A stretch of DNA of 64,000 nucleotides from Streptomyces sulfonofaciens (GTDB taxonomy: Bacteria; Actinomycetota; Actinomycetes; Streptomycetales; Streptomycetaceae), in NCBI RefSeq assembly GCF_014656295.1, contig NZ_BNCD01000006.1, positions 248,001 to 312,000 of the forward strand, given 5' to 3'. Position numbers and translations under genes: made by a program. Shown one piece after another: positions 16,854-26,206 of the stretch. Below the pieces are notes generated by a model, which saw nothing but the letters and a program-made list of their open reading frames with translations, was not told where the DNA came from and made no database searches. Within the stretch, counting starts at the first letter, position 1; the number at the start of each line of letters is the position of its first letter.

Positions 16854-18010
16854 CGCGCCACCTCCTGCTTCTCGGTGGGTACGGCGGTGACGGTGTCCGG
16901 CGCGGTGCCCGCGGCCTGGGCGACGGCCAGTTCGGCCCCGACGCGCTGCTGCTGGCGCCTGAGCCCGTAGCGCCTGACGAGTTCGTAGGCGATGACCACG
17001 CACAGCACGATGACCCCCTGGATGACGCCGAGGATCTCCTTGTCGTAGCCCTGGAACTCCAGGTGGTTCGTGGTGCGCTCCAGGAAGCCCCAGAGCAGCG
17101 CGCCGAGCGCGATGCCGACCGGGTGGTTGCGGCCGAGCAGGGCGATGGCGATCCCGGTGAAGCCGACCCCGGTGGGGAAGTCGCTGCTGAACTGGTGGCT
17201 GTCGTTCAGCAGGGTCGGCATGCCGATCAGGCCCGCCACCGCACCGGAGATGACCATGCTGGTGGCGACCATCCGCTTCACGCTGACGCCGCTCGCCGCG
17301 GCGGCCGAGTCGGACCGGCCGACGGTGCGCAGGTCGAAGCCGAACCGGGTGCGGCCGAGCACGAACCAGTAGACGACGCCGACCAGCGCCGCGATCACGA
17401 TGAAGCCCCACAGTTCGCCCGCGGGCCCGGCGTCGAAGCTGAAGAAGTACGACGACTTGGGCAGCGGCCTGGTGGAGACGAGGGTGCCGGCCTGGTCGAG
17501 CTGGCCGAGCTGCCCGGGTTGCAGGAGGTAGCCGATGACCGCGGTGGCGATGGAGTTGAGCATGATCGTGGCGATCACCTCGCTGACGCCCCGGGTCACC
17601 TTGAGGATGCCCGCGATCGCCGCCCACAGTGCCCCGGTCACCATCGCGCACAGGATGATCAGCGGCACGGCCACGATGCCGGGCAGGGTGAGCGCCCCGC
17701 CGAGCACGGCCGCGAAGAACGCCGCGAGCCGGTACTGCCCGTCGACGCCGATGTTGAAGAGGTTCATCCGGAAGCCGACGGCCACCGCCACGCCCGCGAG
17801 GTAGTACGTCGTCGCCTTGTTGAGGATGTAGACCTGGCTGTCGCTCGCGGAGCCGTAGGACACCATGTCGCTGAAGGCGGCGACGGGGTCCTTGCCGGTG
17901 GCCATGATCACCAGGGTGGTGACGACGATGGCCGCGACGATCGCGAGGACCGGCGCCGCGAGTGCGAGGAACAGGCGCTCCTTGTCGATCCGTGAGGTCA
18001 GGTTCTTCAT
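16850..18010 (-). CDS. Nucleoside ABC transporter permease 1
   Basis: A 386-residue permease of the BmpF/NupP type: YYLAGVAVAVGFRMNLFNIG, VDGQYRLAAFFAAVLGG, SEVIATIMLNSIATAVIGYL, and the coupling helix RTRFGFDLRTVGRSDSAAAA. The C-terminal 45 residues are a hydrophilic Gln/Arg/Ala tail. The start overlaps the ATPase stop by four bases. It pairs with the following permease. Confidence 0.93.
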   Translation of the reverse strand: MKNLTSRIDKERLFLALAAPVLAIVAAIVVTTLVIMATGKDPVAAFSDMVSYGSASDSQVYILNKATTYYLAGVAVAVGFRMNLFNIGVDGQYRLAAFFAAVLGGALTLPGIVAVPLIILCAMVTGALWAAIAGILKVTRGVSEVIATIMLNSIATAVIGYLLQPGQLGQLDQAGTLVSTRPLPKSSYFFSFDAGPAGELWGFIVIAALVGVVYWFVLGRTRFGFDLRTVGRSDSAAAASGVSVKRMVATSMVISGAVAGLIGMPTLLNDSHQFSSDFPTGVGFTGIAIALLGRNHPVGIALGALLWGFLERTTNHLEFQGYDKEILGVIQGVIVLCVVIAYELVRRYGLRRQQQRVGAELAVAQAAGTAPDTVTAVPTEKQEVAR

Positions 18011-19686
18011 CGGCGCTCGTCCTTGCTGGCGGCGGTGTCCTGCGGGGCGTCCGCGGTCCGCCGCGCCGGGGCGTCGGCGGTGCCGTCCGGGCGCGGGCCC
18101 TCGGCCGGGCCGGGCGGGGCTTCCTCGGCGGGGTGTTCCAGATGGCCGGTGGCCGCGCCCGTCATGGCCGAGCCCAGTTCCTCGGGGGTGATGGTGCCGG
18201 GGTCGGCGTCGGCGACCAGCCGTCCCCGGTACATCACGCGCAGGGTGTCGGAGAGGCCGATGAGCTCGTCCAGGTCGGCGGATATCAGCAGCACCGCGAG
18301 GCCGTCGCGGCGCGCCCTGCGGATCTGGTCCCAGATCTGCGCCTGCGCGCCGACGTCCACACCGCGGGTGGGGTGGGCGGCGATGAGCAGTTTGGGCCGG
18401 TGGCTCATCTCACGGCCGACGATCAGCTTCTGCTGGTTGCCGCCGGACAGCGAGGCGGCGGTCACGTCGATGCCGGGGGTGCGGACGTCGTAGTCGGCGA
18501 TGATGCGCTCGGTGTCGGCGCGGGCGGCCTTGATGTCGAGCAGGCCGCGGCGGGAGTTGGGCGGCTCGGTGACGTGGCCGAGGATGCGGTTCTCCCACAG
18601 CGGTGCTTCGAGCAGCAGGCCGTGGCGGTGGCGGTCCTCGGGGATGTAGCCGACGCCGCCCTCGCGGCGGCGCCGGGTCGGCGCGTGCGACATGTCGCGT
18701 CCGTCCAGGACGACGGTTCCGCTGTCGGGGTCGCGGATCCCCATGACGGCCTCGACGAGTTCGGACTGCCCGTTGCCCTCCACGCCCGCGATGCCGAGCA
18801 CTTCGCCGTGGTGGATCGTGAACGAGATGTCGTCGAGGATGACCCGCTCGACGCCGTCGAGGTCGGTCTGCGTCAGCCTCAGCCCCGCCACCTGGAGCAT
18901 CGGGGTGTCCGCGGCGTGCCACGCCGGGGCCTCCTCCGTCTGCGGCGAGGGCAGTTCGCTGCCCACCATCAGCTCGGCGAGCTGCTTGGACGTGGTGGTT
19001 CTCGGGTCGGCGGTGCCGACGGTGGTGCCGCGTCTGATGACGGTGATCTCGTCGGCGACGGAGAGCACCTCGCCCAGTTTGTGCGAGATGAAGATGACGG
19101 TCAGGCCCTCGGACTTCAGCTCGCGGAGGTTGGCGAAGAGCGCGTCGACCTCCTGCGGGACGAGGACGGCGGTCGGCTCGTCGAGGATCAGGGTGCGCGC
19201 GCCGCGGTAGAGGACCTTGAGGATCTCCACGCGCTGGCGGTCGGCGACGCCCAGTTCCTCGACCAGGACGCCGGGGCGCACCCCGAGCCCGTACGCGTCG
19301 GAGATCTCGTTGATCTTCGCGCGGGCCCGGGCGCCGATGCCGTACAGCTTCTCCGCGCCCAGGACGACGTTCTCCAGGACGGTGAGGTTCTCGGCGAGCA
19401 TGAAGTGCTGGTGCACCATGCCGATACCGCGGGCGATGGCGTCCGCGGGGGTGTGGAACGAGGTCTGTTCGCCGTCCACGGTGATGGTGCCCTCGTCCGG
19501 TTTCTGCATACCGTAGAGGATCTTCATCAGGGTGGACTTGCCGGCGCCGTTCTCCCCGCAGAGGGCGTGCACGGTGCCGCGGTGGACGGTGATGTCGATG
19601 TCCCGGTTGGCGACGACGCCGGGGAAGCGCTTGGTGATCCCGCGCAGTTCCACGGCGGGAGGGCTTGACGCGTTGATGGCGCACAC
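18007..19686 (-). CDS. Nucleoside ABC transporter ATPase (two ABC domains)
   Basis: A 559-residue tandem ATPase of the sugar/nucleoside class. The first domain has Walker A GENGAGKST near residue 43, a signature replaced by VADRQRVEILK, and Walker B TLILDEPTAVL. The second domain has the degenerate loop GVEGNGQSELV, the full signature LSGGNQQK and a Walker B-like LLIAAHPTRGVD with the Glu absent, as is usual for this family. A Pro/Ala-rich tail follows. The GTG at 19686 is the most likely start, with a weak GATGGAG site. It follows the binding lipoprotein gene by 252 bases. Confidence 0.92.
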   Translation of the reverse strand: MCAINASSPPAVELRGITKRFPGVVANRDIDITVHRGTVHALCGENGAGKSTLMKILYGMQKPDEGTITVDGEQTSFHTPADAIARGIGMVHQHFMLAENLTVLENVVLGAEKLYGIGARARAKINEISDAYGLGVRPGVLVEELGVADRQRVEILKVLYRGARTLILDEPTAVLVPQEVDALFANLRELKSEGLTVIFISHKLGEVLSVADEITVIRRGTTVGTADPRTTTSKQLAELMVGSELPSPQTEEAPAWHAADTPMLQVAGLRLTQTDLDGVERVILDDISFTIHHGEVLGIAGVEGNGQSELVEAVMGIRDPDSGTVVLDGRDMSHAPTRRRREGGVGYIPEDRHRHGLLLEAPLWENRILGHVTEPPNSRRGLLDIKAARADTERIIADYDVRTPGIDVTAASLSGGNQQKLIVGREMSHRPKLLIAAHPTRGVDVGAQAQIWDQIRRARRDGLAVLLISADLDELIGLSDTLRVMYRGRLVADADPGTITPEELGSAMTGAATGHLEHPAEEAPPGPAEGPRPDGTADAPARRTADAPQDTAASKDERR

Positions 19687-19938
19687 TCCATCAGAGGGGG
19701 CAGCGGGTGGGACGGCTCGTCCGGAGGGGGCGAGGGCTCTCGGAGGGCGGACGGTGGCGTCGGTGAACGCTAGCGCGCGGACCGGGGACGACTCACGGGG
19801 TGTTGGCACATTGTTATGGCCCGGCGCGGTGGCCGGGCGCTTCCCGCTCGGGCGGGACGCAGGGACTCCCGGGCCCGGGGGCCGCGGTCCCGGCGCGGTG
19901 GCCGGGACCGGAGCGCGCCGGGCGTCCGGGAGCGGACC

Positions 19939-20997
19939 TCACGGTGTGGTCTTGACCTTGATGTCGCCGTCGACGATCTTCTTCTTGGCCTCGTCCAGCT
20001 TGCCCTGGATGTCCTTGATGAAGCCGCCGCTGGTGGCGAGGGAGACGCCGTTCTTGGCGAGCGAGTAGGTGTTGGTGCCGGTCAGCGGCTTGCCGTCCTT
20101 CACCGACTTGATCAGGTCGAAGACGCCGATGTCGACGTTCTTGACGACCGAGGTCAGGATCGAGCTCTTGTACTGCGCGAGGCCCGGGATGTTGTACTGG
20201 TCGGAGTCCACGCCGATCGCCCAGGCACCCTTGACGCCGTGCACGGCCTCGGTCGCGCCGTTGCCGGAACTGCCCGCCGCGCTGTAGATCACGTCGGCGC
20301 CCTTGTCCAGCATGCCCTGGGCGGCTTCCTTGCCCTTGTCGGGGCTGCTGAAGCCGGAGGTGTCGGAGCCGTGGCTGAGGTACTGCCGCTCGATCTTGAT
20401 CTTCGGGTTGGTGTCCTTGACACCCTGGAGGTAGCCCGCCTCGAACTTCTTGATGAGCGGGACGTCCACGCCGCCGATGAAGCCGACGTGGTCCTTCTTG
20501 GTCTTCAGCGCCGCGGCGACACCGGCCAGGTAGGAGCCCTGCTCCTCGGTGAAGACGATGCTGTTGACGTTCTTCGCGTCCACCACGGAGTCGACGATGC
20601 CGAACGTGGTCTTCGGGTACTCCTTGGCCGCCTTGGTCATGGCGGATGCGTACGCGTAGCCAACTCCGATGACCGGGTTGTAGCCTGCCGCAGCCATGTC
20701 GGTCAGACGCTGCTCGCGGTCGGCCTCGGTGTCGGTGTCCTTGGCGGTCAGCTCCCGTATCTGCCCGCCGAACTCGGACTTCGCCCGCTCGCCGCCACGG
20801 GCCGCGGAGTCGTTGAAGGAGTGGTCACCACGGCCGCCGACGTCGAAGGCGATGCCGACCTTCAGGCCGCCCTTGCCCCCGGATGCCTTGTCCGAACCGG
20901 ACTCCTTCTGGGTGGAGGTACTGCCACAGGCGGTGGCGGACACTGCGAGGGCCGCGGATGCGAGGCACGCAGCGGCGATTTTGGCTACCCGGCGCAA
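19939..20997 (-). CDS. BMP/PnrA-type nucleoside-binding lipoprotein
   Basis: A 352-residue surface lipoprotein, the substrate-binding subunit of the adjacent transporter. It has a signal peptide with LAVSATACGS (lipobox Cys near residue 24) and BMP-family motifs GIAFDVGGRGDHSFNDSA, VIGVGYAYASAMTKAAKEYP, TEEQGSYLAGVAAAL, GFIGGVDVPLIKKFEAGYLQ and VIYSAAGSSGNG. The start is TTG at 20997, supported by an excellent GAAGGAG site six bases upstream. Relatives bind purine and pyrimidine nucleosides. It is the first gene of the transporter-salvage operon. Confidence 0.93.
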   Translation of the reverse strand: MRRVAKIAAACLASAALAVSATACGSTSTQKESGSDKASGGKGGLKVGIAFDVGGRGDHSFNDSAARGGERAKSEFGGQIRELTAKDTDTEADREQRLTDMAAAGYNPVIGVGYAYASAMTKAAKEYPKTTFGIVDSVVDAKNVNSIVFTEEQGSYLAGVAAALKTKKDHVGFIGGVDVPLIKKFEAGYLQGVKDTNPKIKIERQYLSHGSDTSGFSSPDKGKEAAQGMLDKGADVIYSAAGSSGNGATEAVHGVKGAWAIGVDSDQYNIPGLAQYKSSILTSVVKNVDIGVFDLIKSVKDGKPLTGTNTYSLAKNGVSLATSGGFIKDIQGKLDEAKKKIVDGDIKVKTTP

Positions 20998-21370
20998 GGA
21001 AGGCTCCTTCAACCTGACCTGAAGCGCCACTTCACGGCGCTGGCTTCCGCGGCATCGTAACGCGCGTAGATGCCAGATAAGGCGGTCTTTCGAAGCCGTT
21101 ACCGGATCGACGCGAACACCATCGGGAACGCACGAGGAGTGGCCGAAGACGAGTGGGTGAACTCCGTCCGAGAACCGGTGGTTCCAGCCGGCGGAATGGG
21201 GGTGACCGGAATCACAGGACGGCGGGAGGACACCCGGCGACGGACGGCCCCGGGCGCCGAAGTCCCGTTGCGATGGCTGGAACCGGACCCTGTGGCCGGG
21301 ATGGCGCCCCGCGGCCGGAGGCGCTCCCGTGACCACGGTGGTGTGCTGCGTCCGATCGCGGGTCCCATGG
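20998..21370. promoter_or_regulatory. Promoter region of the nucleoside transporter operon
   Basis: About 370 bases upstream of the BMP lipoprotein gene contain no credible gene. A copy of the add-type motif (TCTACGCGCGTTAC in gene orientation) lies at 21056-21070 and the stretch around 21075-21125 is less GC-rich, fitting a promoter. Nothing else was recognised. Confidence 0.5.
21058..21069. promoter_or_regulatory. Second copy of the add-type operator
   Basis: In the orientation of the BMP gene this reads CTACGCGCGTTA, ten of twelve bases of the perfect palindrome found upstream of add and the same first 11 bases when the leading T is counted. It lies 61-72 bases before the TTG start. The co-occurrence at two nucleoside-salvage transcription units suggests a common repressor. 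Confidence 0.55.
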
Positions 21371-22651
21371 CTAGAAACGGGAGGCGTCCAGGAGCGCGGC
21401 GGCCGTGAAGAGCTCCACGCCCACGTCGATCGCCGACTCGTCCGCGTCGAAGTCGCCCTGGTGCAGGTCGCGGGCGACGCGGTCGCCGGGGGTGCGCACG
21501 CCGAGCCGGGCCATCGCGCCGGGCACCCGCTCCAGGTACCAGGAGAAGTCCTCGCCGCCCAGGCTCTGGGTGGTGTCCTCCACGGAGTGGGTACCGCGCC
21601 GGGCGGCCATCGCGTCGTGCAGCAGCTCGGTGACGAGGGGGTCGTTGACGACGGGCGGTACACCGCGGATGTAGTTGATCTCCGACTTGGCCCGGTAGAG
21701 GCTCGCGACCTCGTCGATCGCCGCGTGCACCAGGTCGGGCGCCATCCGCCAGGCGTCGAGGTCCAGGCAGCGCACGGTGCCGGAGAGCTCGGCGTGCTGC
21801 GGTACCACGTTGCACGCGTGACCCGACTCGATGCGGCCCCAGGTGACGGCGAGGCCCGAGCGTGCGTCGACGCGACGGGCGACGAGCGTGGGGACGTCGG
21901 TGGCGACCCGGGCGGCGGCGGTGACCAGGTCGGTGGTGAGGTGCGGGCGCGCGGTGTGCCCGCCAGGGCCGTCGAGCGCGATCTCCAGCCGGTCGCAGGC
22001 CGAGGTGATCGGCCCGTGCCGCAGCCCGATGCGGCCCGCGTCGACCTTGGGGTCGCAGTGCACGCCGATGATCCGCCCGACGCCCTCCAGCACTCCGGAG
22101 TCGATCGCGTCGGGCGCGCCGCCGGGCAGCACCTCCTCGGCCGGCTGGAAGATCAGCCGTACCGGCCGCGGCAGGGCGCCCTGGCGGTGCAGTTCGGCGA
22201 GCACCAGGCCGGCACCGAGGACGACGGTGGTGTGCATGTCGTGGCCGCAGGCGTGCGCGCGGTCGGGAACCGTGGAGCGGTAGACGCAGCCGATCTTGGT
22301 GTCCGGGATCGGGAGCGCGTCGATGTCGGCGCGCAGGGCCAGCACCGGGCGGGCGGGGCCGCTCCCGGGATCGGCCGGTGCGGCGCCGATGTCGCAGACG
22401 AGGCCGGTGCCGGTGGCCAGCACACGGGGCGCGAGGCCGGCCAGTTCGAGCCGGGCCTTGAGGGCCGCGGTGGTGCGGAACTCCTGGTTCCCGAGCTCGG
22501 GGTGCATGTGCATATCACGCCGAAAGGCGATGAGCTCGGCGCGCAGCTCCGCGGACAGCGTGCCGGGCAGTGCGGCGCCGGGCAGCACTCCTGGCTGGAC
22601 GGCTTCCCCTGGCAGATCGGCCGGAGACTCGGAGGACGTCAGCTCGTTCAC
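21371..22651 (-). CDS. M20-family amidohydrolase / peptidase
   Basis: A 426-residue M20D-type metal amidohydrolase, related to N-acyl-amino-acid and hippurate hydrolases. Visible features: FRRDMHMHPELGNQEFRT, the metal-binding ACGHDMHTTVVLG, the metal Glu pair in FQPAEEVLPGGAPDAID, the dimerisation domain GGHTARPHLTTDLV, and SLGGEDFSWYLE with the C-terminal metal ligand region. The natural substrate cannot be predicted. It lies upstream of the nucleoside operon on the same strand with a 370-base gap, so a role in salvage is not implied. Confidence 0.9.
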   Translation of the reverse strand: MNELTSSESPADLPGEAVQPGVLPGAALPGTLSAELRAELIAFRRDMHMHPELGNQEFRTTAALKARLELAGLAPRVLATGTGLVCDIGAAPADPGSGPARPVLALRADIDALPIPDTKIGCVYRSTVPDRAHACGHDMHTTVVLGAGLVLAELHRQGALPRPVRLIFQPAEEVLPGGAPDAIDSGVLEGVGRIIGVHCDPKVDAGRIGLRHGPITSACDRLEIALDGPGGHTARPHLTTDLVTAAARVATDVPTLVARRVDARSGLAVTWGRIESGHACNVVPQHAELSGTVRCLDLDAWRMAPDLVHAAIDEVASLYRAKSEINYIRGVPPVVNDPLVTELLHDAMAARRGTHSVEDTTQSLGGEDFSWYLERVPGAMARLGVRTPGDRVARDLHQGDFDADESAIDVGVELFTAAALLDASRF

Positions 22652-22934
22652 CCTTTGAAGGGTAGGCCCCTTTGGGGATCGATCACCTCTCGATCACCGT
22701 AATTTCGGCCATGCAGCGCCGAAGAATCGTCTCTGCCCTGCATGATCTTCGGAGAGAACGGGTATAAAAGCTTATTTTCGCCCCAGAGGGCCGTTGGGGT
22801 GCCGTCCTGAAGTCCTCGGCCGCCCGGAAGGTCCGCGCCGGGCGGCGGGAACCGGGCCCCGGGGTTCCGGCGTGCTCATGAGGGCGAGGCCGTGTCAGGC
22901 ACTCGCTCGGGGCTTCGGGGGGAGGGGTCCGGGC

Positions 22935-23678
22935 GTGGACGGTGTACGAAGCGGTGGACGGGCGCGCAGGCCCGGGCGGGCGGCGCGGTTCGGGCGGGCG
23001 GCGCGGTTCGGGCGGCCGCTGCGGCCCTGGCTGCGGCTGCCCCTGCTGGCGGCCGCGGTCTACGGTCTCGTGCTGTGCTGCTCATGGGCGGCGGACGCCT
23101 ACGAGCAGACCGTCGCCTACCGGCACGCCCAGCCCTGCACCGCGGCGCGGAACGCGGCGGGCGACACCGCGGACTGCGTGGCGCGCTCGTCGGGCCGCGT
23201 CACGGGCAAGGAGACCGGCGAGAACTGCACCACCGACAGCGACGGCAGCCGCAGTTGCACCAGGTACTACGACGTGTCGCTCCGCCGGGCCGGGGGCTCC
23301 ACCGACGAGTTGGCCGTCGGCCCCGGCACCTACGACGACGTGCGCCGCGGCGACCGCGCCGCACTGCGGACCTGGCACGGCTCGGTGGTGCGCATGGCGG
23401 TGCACGGCCACACCGAGACCTACTCCCCGCCGTCCGAGGACTCCCTGCGGCTGCGGATCGTCGTGACGTGGCTCGTCCTCGGCCCGACGCTCTGGCTCGC
23501 GTTCAGCGGCCGGCCCGGCCGGCTGGTGGCGTTCGGCAACTTCGGCTGGCTCTGGCTCGCCTTTCCCGTGTCGGTGCTCGCCCATGCCGCACTGCTCGGC
23601 GCGGGCGTGGGGCAGTGGCTGATGGGCACGCTGTTCGCCGCGTTCGGCGCCGGGTGGATGATCGTCGCCCGGCGATGA
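22935..23678 (+). CDS. Multi-pass membrane protein, function unknown
   Basis: About 247 residues with a Arg/Gly-rich cytoplasmic N-terminus, a first helix LRLPLLAAAVYGLVLCCSWA, an extracytoplasmic domain of about 110 residues with cysteine pairs (CTAARNAAGDTADC, CTTDSDGSRSC) likely forming disulfides, and three further hydrophobic segments at the C-terminus (IVVTWLVLGPTLWLAF, LWLAFPVSVLAHAALLG, WLMGTLFAAFGAGWMI). GTG 22935 is preferred because GGAGGGG lies seven bases before it; an ATG at 22878 is the alternative. The family is not recognised. It precedes the EspI-like ATPase gene in the same direction by 286 bases. Confidence 0.7.
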   Translation: MDGVRSGGRARRPGRAARFGRAARFGRPLRPWLRLPLLAAAVYGLVLCCSWAADAYEQTVAYRHAQPCTAARNAAGDTADCVARSSGRVTGKETGENCTTDSDGSRSCTRYYDVSLRRAGGSTDELAVGPGTYDDVRRGDRAALRTWHGSVVRMAVHGHTETYSPPSEDSLRLRIVVTWLVLGPTLWLAFSGRPGRLVAFGNFGWLWLAFPVSVLAHAALLGAGVGQWLMGTLFAAFGAGWMIVARR

Positions 23679-23964
23679 GGGCCGGGCCGGGTGCGGCGGG
23701 CGGTCGCGGCCCCGGCCCGGCGGGCCCCGTGCACACGGGTCGTGACGGGGCGCCACCGGTGCGGGTGTCCTGCCGCCCCTGCCCACCTGCGGTCTGCGGG
23801 TTCACAACAGCCCGCGGGGGCCGTGGGGTTCGGTCCGCCGGTGCGGCATGATCCTAGGGCGCGTACGGGGGCCGGCGTCGTGCGCGCGCGACCGGGCCGT
23901 ACGGTACGCAGCGCTCGTAGGGCGCCGGCCGGGGCACGCACGGGGTCATGGAGGGGAAATCCGC

Positions 23965-26070
23965 ATGGGGCAGGAAGCCAGGGCGCAGCACGAGGAGTCG
24001 CGGACGCCCGGAGAGGACTCCGGTGCCGGGGCGGCGGATCCGTGCGGGGCCCTCCGGCGGACGGCGCCGCAGCCCACCGGGGCGTCCGACGGGCCCGCCG
24101 CCGCGCCGCCCGCCCAGCCGCCCGCCCCGGTGCCGGGCGAGGGCGGGCCCGACGGCGAGACGGTCCCCGGCGGGACCGGCGTCATGACGGCCCCCGGCGG
24201 GCCCGAGGGTGCGGCGCGCGCCGTGGCGTCCGCCGGTCCCGAGGACGCCCGGCCGGGGAGTGCCCCGGCCCGGCCGCAGGACGGCCCCTCCGCGCGGCCG
24301 TCCCCCGCGCCCGGCGAGGAGCCCGGCGCGCAGCGCCCCACCGGGGCGCAGGACCGCCCGCCCACGCAGCCGCCGCCCGCCTCGCGGGCTGCGAGGTCCG
24401 CAGGACCGCAGGAGAGGCCACCCGCCGAGACCGAGAACCGGCCACCGGCCGGTGCGCAGGGCGGCGCGGACGACGCACCGCCCTGCGAGCCCCTGGCCGG
24501 GACCGGGGACGGGACGGCCGCCGGAACCGGGGGCGAGCCCGCCGTCGAGCCCCGGGACGCGCCGCCCGCCGCGCCGTCCGGGGCACTGCCCGAGCCCCAG
24601 CACAGCCCTGGGCCCCCCGCTCCCCTCGACGCCGGGTCCCGGCCCCGGACGCCGGCCGCAGCCCCTCCCCCAGCCGAAGCACCGACCCCGGCCCCGGCTC
24701 CGGCCCCGACACAGGTCCCGGTCCCGGCCCCAGCCCCAGTTCCGGCCCCCACACAGCGACCGGCCCCCGCTGCGGCTCCGCCCCACGTGGGGGCCGAGCC
24801 CCAGCCGGATGCGCAACCCCAACCCCGAACGGCCGCACAAGCCCGGCCCCAGCCCCTGCCGGCCCTCCCGGCCACCCCTCCGCCCGCCGCGACCACCGCC
24901 CCACCAGCCGTCGCGACCACCGCCCCGCCGCCCGTCGCGACCACCGCCCCGCCGCCCGTCGCGACCGCGGCCCCACCGGCCGCGACCACCGCCCCAGCGC
25001 CCGTCGTGACCACCGCCCCACCGCCCACCGCGACCGCCGCCGAGGTGGCGCCCGCGGTCGGTCGCGCCCCCTATGCGGCGGCACCCCACCAGGCTGCCCC
25101 GGGCGGCACCGGTGCCGTGCAGACGCAGCGCGGTGCCACGCACGTGTCCCTGCCCGCCCCGAACTCCGTGCCGACCGTCGATCCGCGGCTGGCCATCGCC
25201 CTCGGGCGGCCGCAGCACGGCGACTCGGTGGCGCGGCGCACGGGGCGTTCGCTGCGCCGGCTGGCGCAGACCGACCAGGAGCGGACCGAGCAGGCCCGGC
25301 TCGCCGTACAGCTCCAGTTGCCGGTGACCACCGGACGGGTGGTCGCGGTCACGTCCATCCGGGGCGGGGTCGGCAAGACCACGGTCTCCGCGCTGCTGGG
25401 CCGGGCCTACAACCGCTACCGGCACGACCCGGTCCTGACCCTGGAGGCCGACGCCGCGCTCGGCACGCTCCCGGTGCGGATGGGTGCCGAGTCGGTGCGC
25501 TGGTCCTGCACGGACCTGGTGCACCTCGTGTATCCGGGCATGCAGTTGACCGACCTCACCGGATACCTGGTGCCGGTCACCGACGGCGGCTGGCTGCTGC
25601 CCGCGAGCCAGGGCCGGGTGGGTGCACCGCTCGACGTGCCGACCTACGTCCGGATCACCCAGACCCTGCGGCACTACTTCGCGGTGACGGTGGTGGACTG
25701 CGAGACGCTGCCGGGGGAGGTGGCCCGTACGGCGATGGACACCGCGCACGCCCGGGTGGTGGTCGCGCCGATGACGCCGGAGGGCGTGAACAGCACCCGG
25801 GTCGTCCTGGACTGGCTGGCCGCGCTGCCGCAGTCGGCGCTCAGCACCACGGTGGTGGCCCTGACCGCCCACTCCCCCGACACCACGCTCGACGCCGAGG
25901 CCGCCCTCGCCCATCTGCGGGAGAGCGGGGTGCCCGTCTTCCCGATCCCCTACGACCGGCACCTGGCCCAGGGAGGCCCCATCCACGCCCCCATGCTGGC
26001 CGAGTCCACGCGCGACGCCGCGGTGCGCATGGGGGCCGAGGTGATGCGGCGGGCCACGGCGACCCGCTGA
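23965..26070 (+). CDS. MinD/ParA-type ATPase with long Pro/Ala-rich N-terminus (EspI-like)
   Basis: A 701-residue protein. Residues 1 to about 450 are almost entirely Pro, Ala, Thr, Gly and Gln, including six 8-residue repeats of the TTAPPPVA kind. The C-terminal 250 residues are a deviant-Walker ATPase: VVAVTSIRGGVGKTTVSALL (near 455), LTLEADAALGTLP, VVDCETLPGEVA and VVVAPMTPEGVNSTRVV. This layout is that of EspI/MinD-like proteins of mycobacterial and actinobacterial type VII secretion and of Streptomyces cell-surface biology. No ESX genes adjoin it. It has a GAGGGG ribosome site eight bases before the ATG. Confidence 0.8.
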   Translation: MGQEARAQHEESRTPGEDSGAGAADPCGALRRTAPQPTGASDGPAAAPPAQPPAPVPGEGGPDGETVPGGTGVMTAPGGPEGAARAVASAGPEDARPGSAPARPQDGPSARPSPAPGEEPGAQRPTGAQDRPPTQPPPASRAARSAGPQERPPAETENRPPAGAQGGADDAPPCEPLAGTGDGTAAGTGGEPAVEPRDAPPAAPSGALPEPQHSPGPPAPLDAGSRPRTPAAAPPPAEAPTPAPAPAPTQVPVPAPAPVPAPTQRPAPAAAPPHVGAEPQPDAQPQPRTAAQARPQPLPALPATPPPAATTAPPAVATTAPPPVATTAPPPVATAAPPAATTAPAPVVTTAPPPTATAAEVAPAVGRAPYAAAPHQAAPGGTGAVQTQRGATHVSLPAPNSVPTVDPRLAIALGRPQHGDSVARRTGRSLRRLAQTDQERTEQARLAVQLQLPVTTGRVVAVTSIRGGVGKTTVSALLGRAYNRYRHDPVLTLEADAALGTLPVRMGAESVRWSCTDLVHLVYPGMQLTDLTGYLVPVTDGGWLLPASQGRVGAPLDVPTYVRITQTLRHYFAVTVVDCETLPGEVARTAMDTAHARVVVAPMTPEGVNSTRVVLDWLAALPQSALSTTVVALTAHSPDTTLDAEAALAHLRESGVPVFPIPYDRHLAQGGPIHAPMLAESTRDAAVRMGAEVMRRATATR
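24892..25036. repeat. 24-base coding tandem repeat
   Basis: Six in-frame units of about 24 bases encode the octapeptide series TTAPPAVA, TTAPPPVA, TTAPPPVA, then decayed versions, inside the disordered N-terminus of the ATPase gene. Repeat number probably varies among strains. Confidence 0.8.
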
Positions 26071-26087
26071 GCAGGTGCAGCGCCGGC

Positions 26088-26117
26088 CCGTACCGGCGCG
26101 GGTGCGCGCCGGTACGG
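26088..26117. terminator. Terminator hairpin after the MinD-like gene
   Basis: A perfect 13-base stem ccgtaccggcgcg with its complement around the loop ggtg. The right arm sequence recurs just downstream (cgccggtacgggtgtg), making overlapping repeats. It stands between convergent genes ending at 26070 and 26207. Confidence 0.75.
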
Positions 26118-26206
26118 GTGTGCGCCGGTACGGGTGTGGCAGCGCGGCCTGCGCGACCGGCCTGCGCGACGCCTCCGCGTCGGGCCGGGCCCGTGCGGGG
26201 CGCCGC

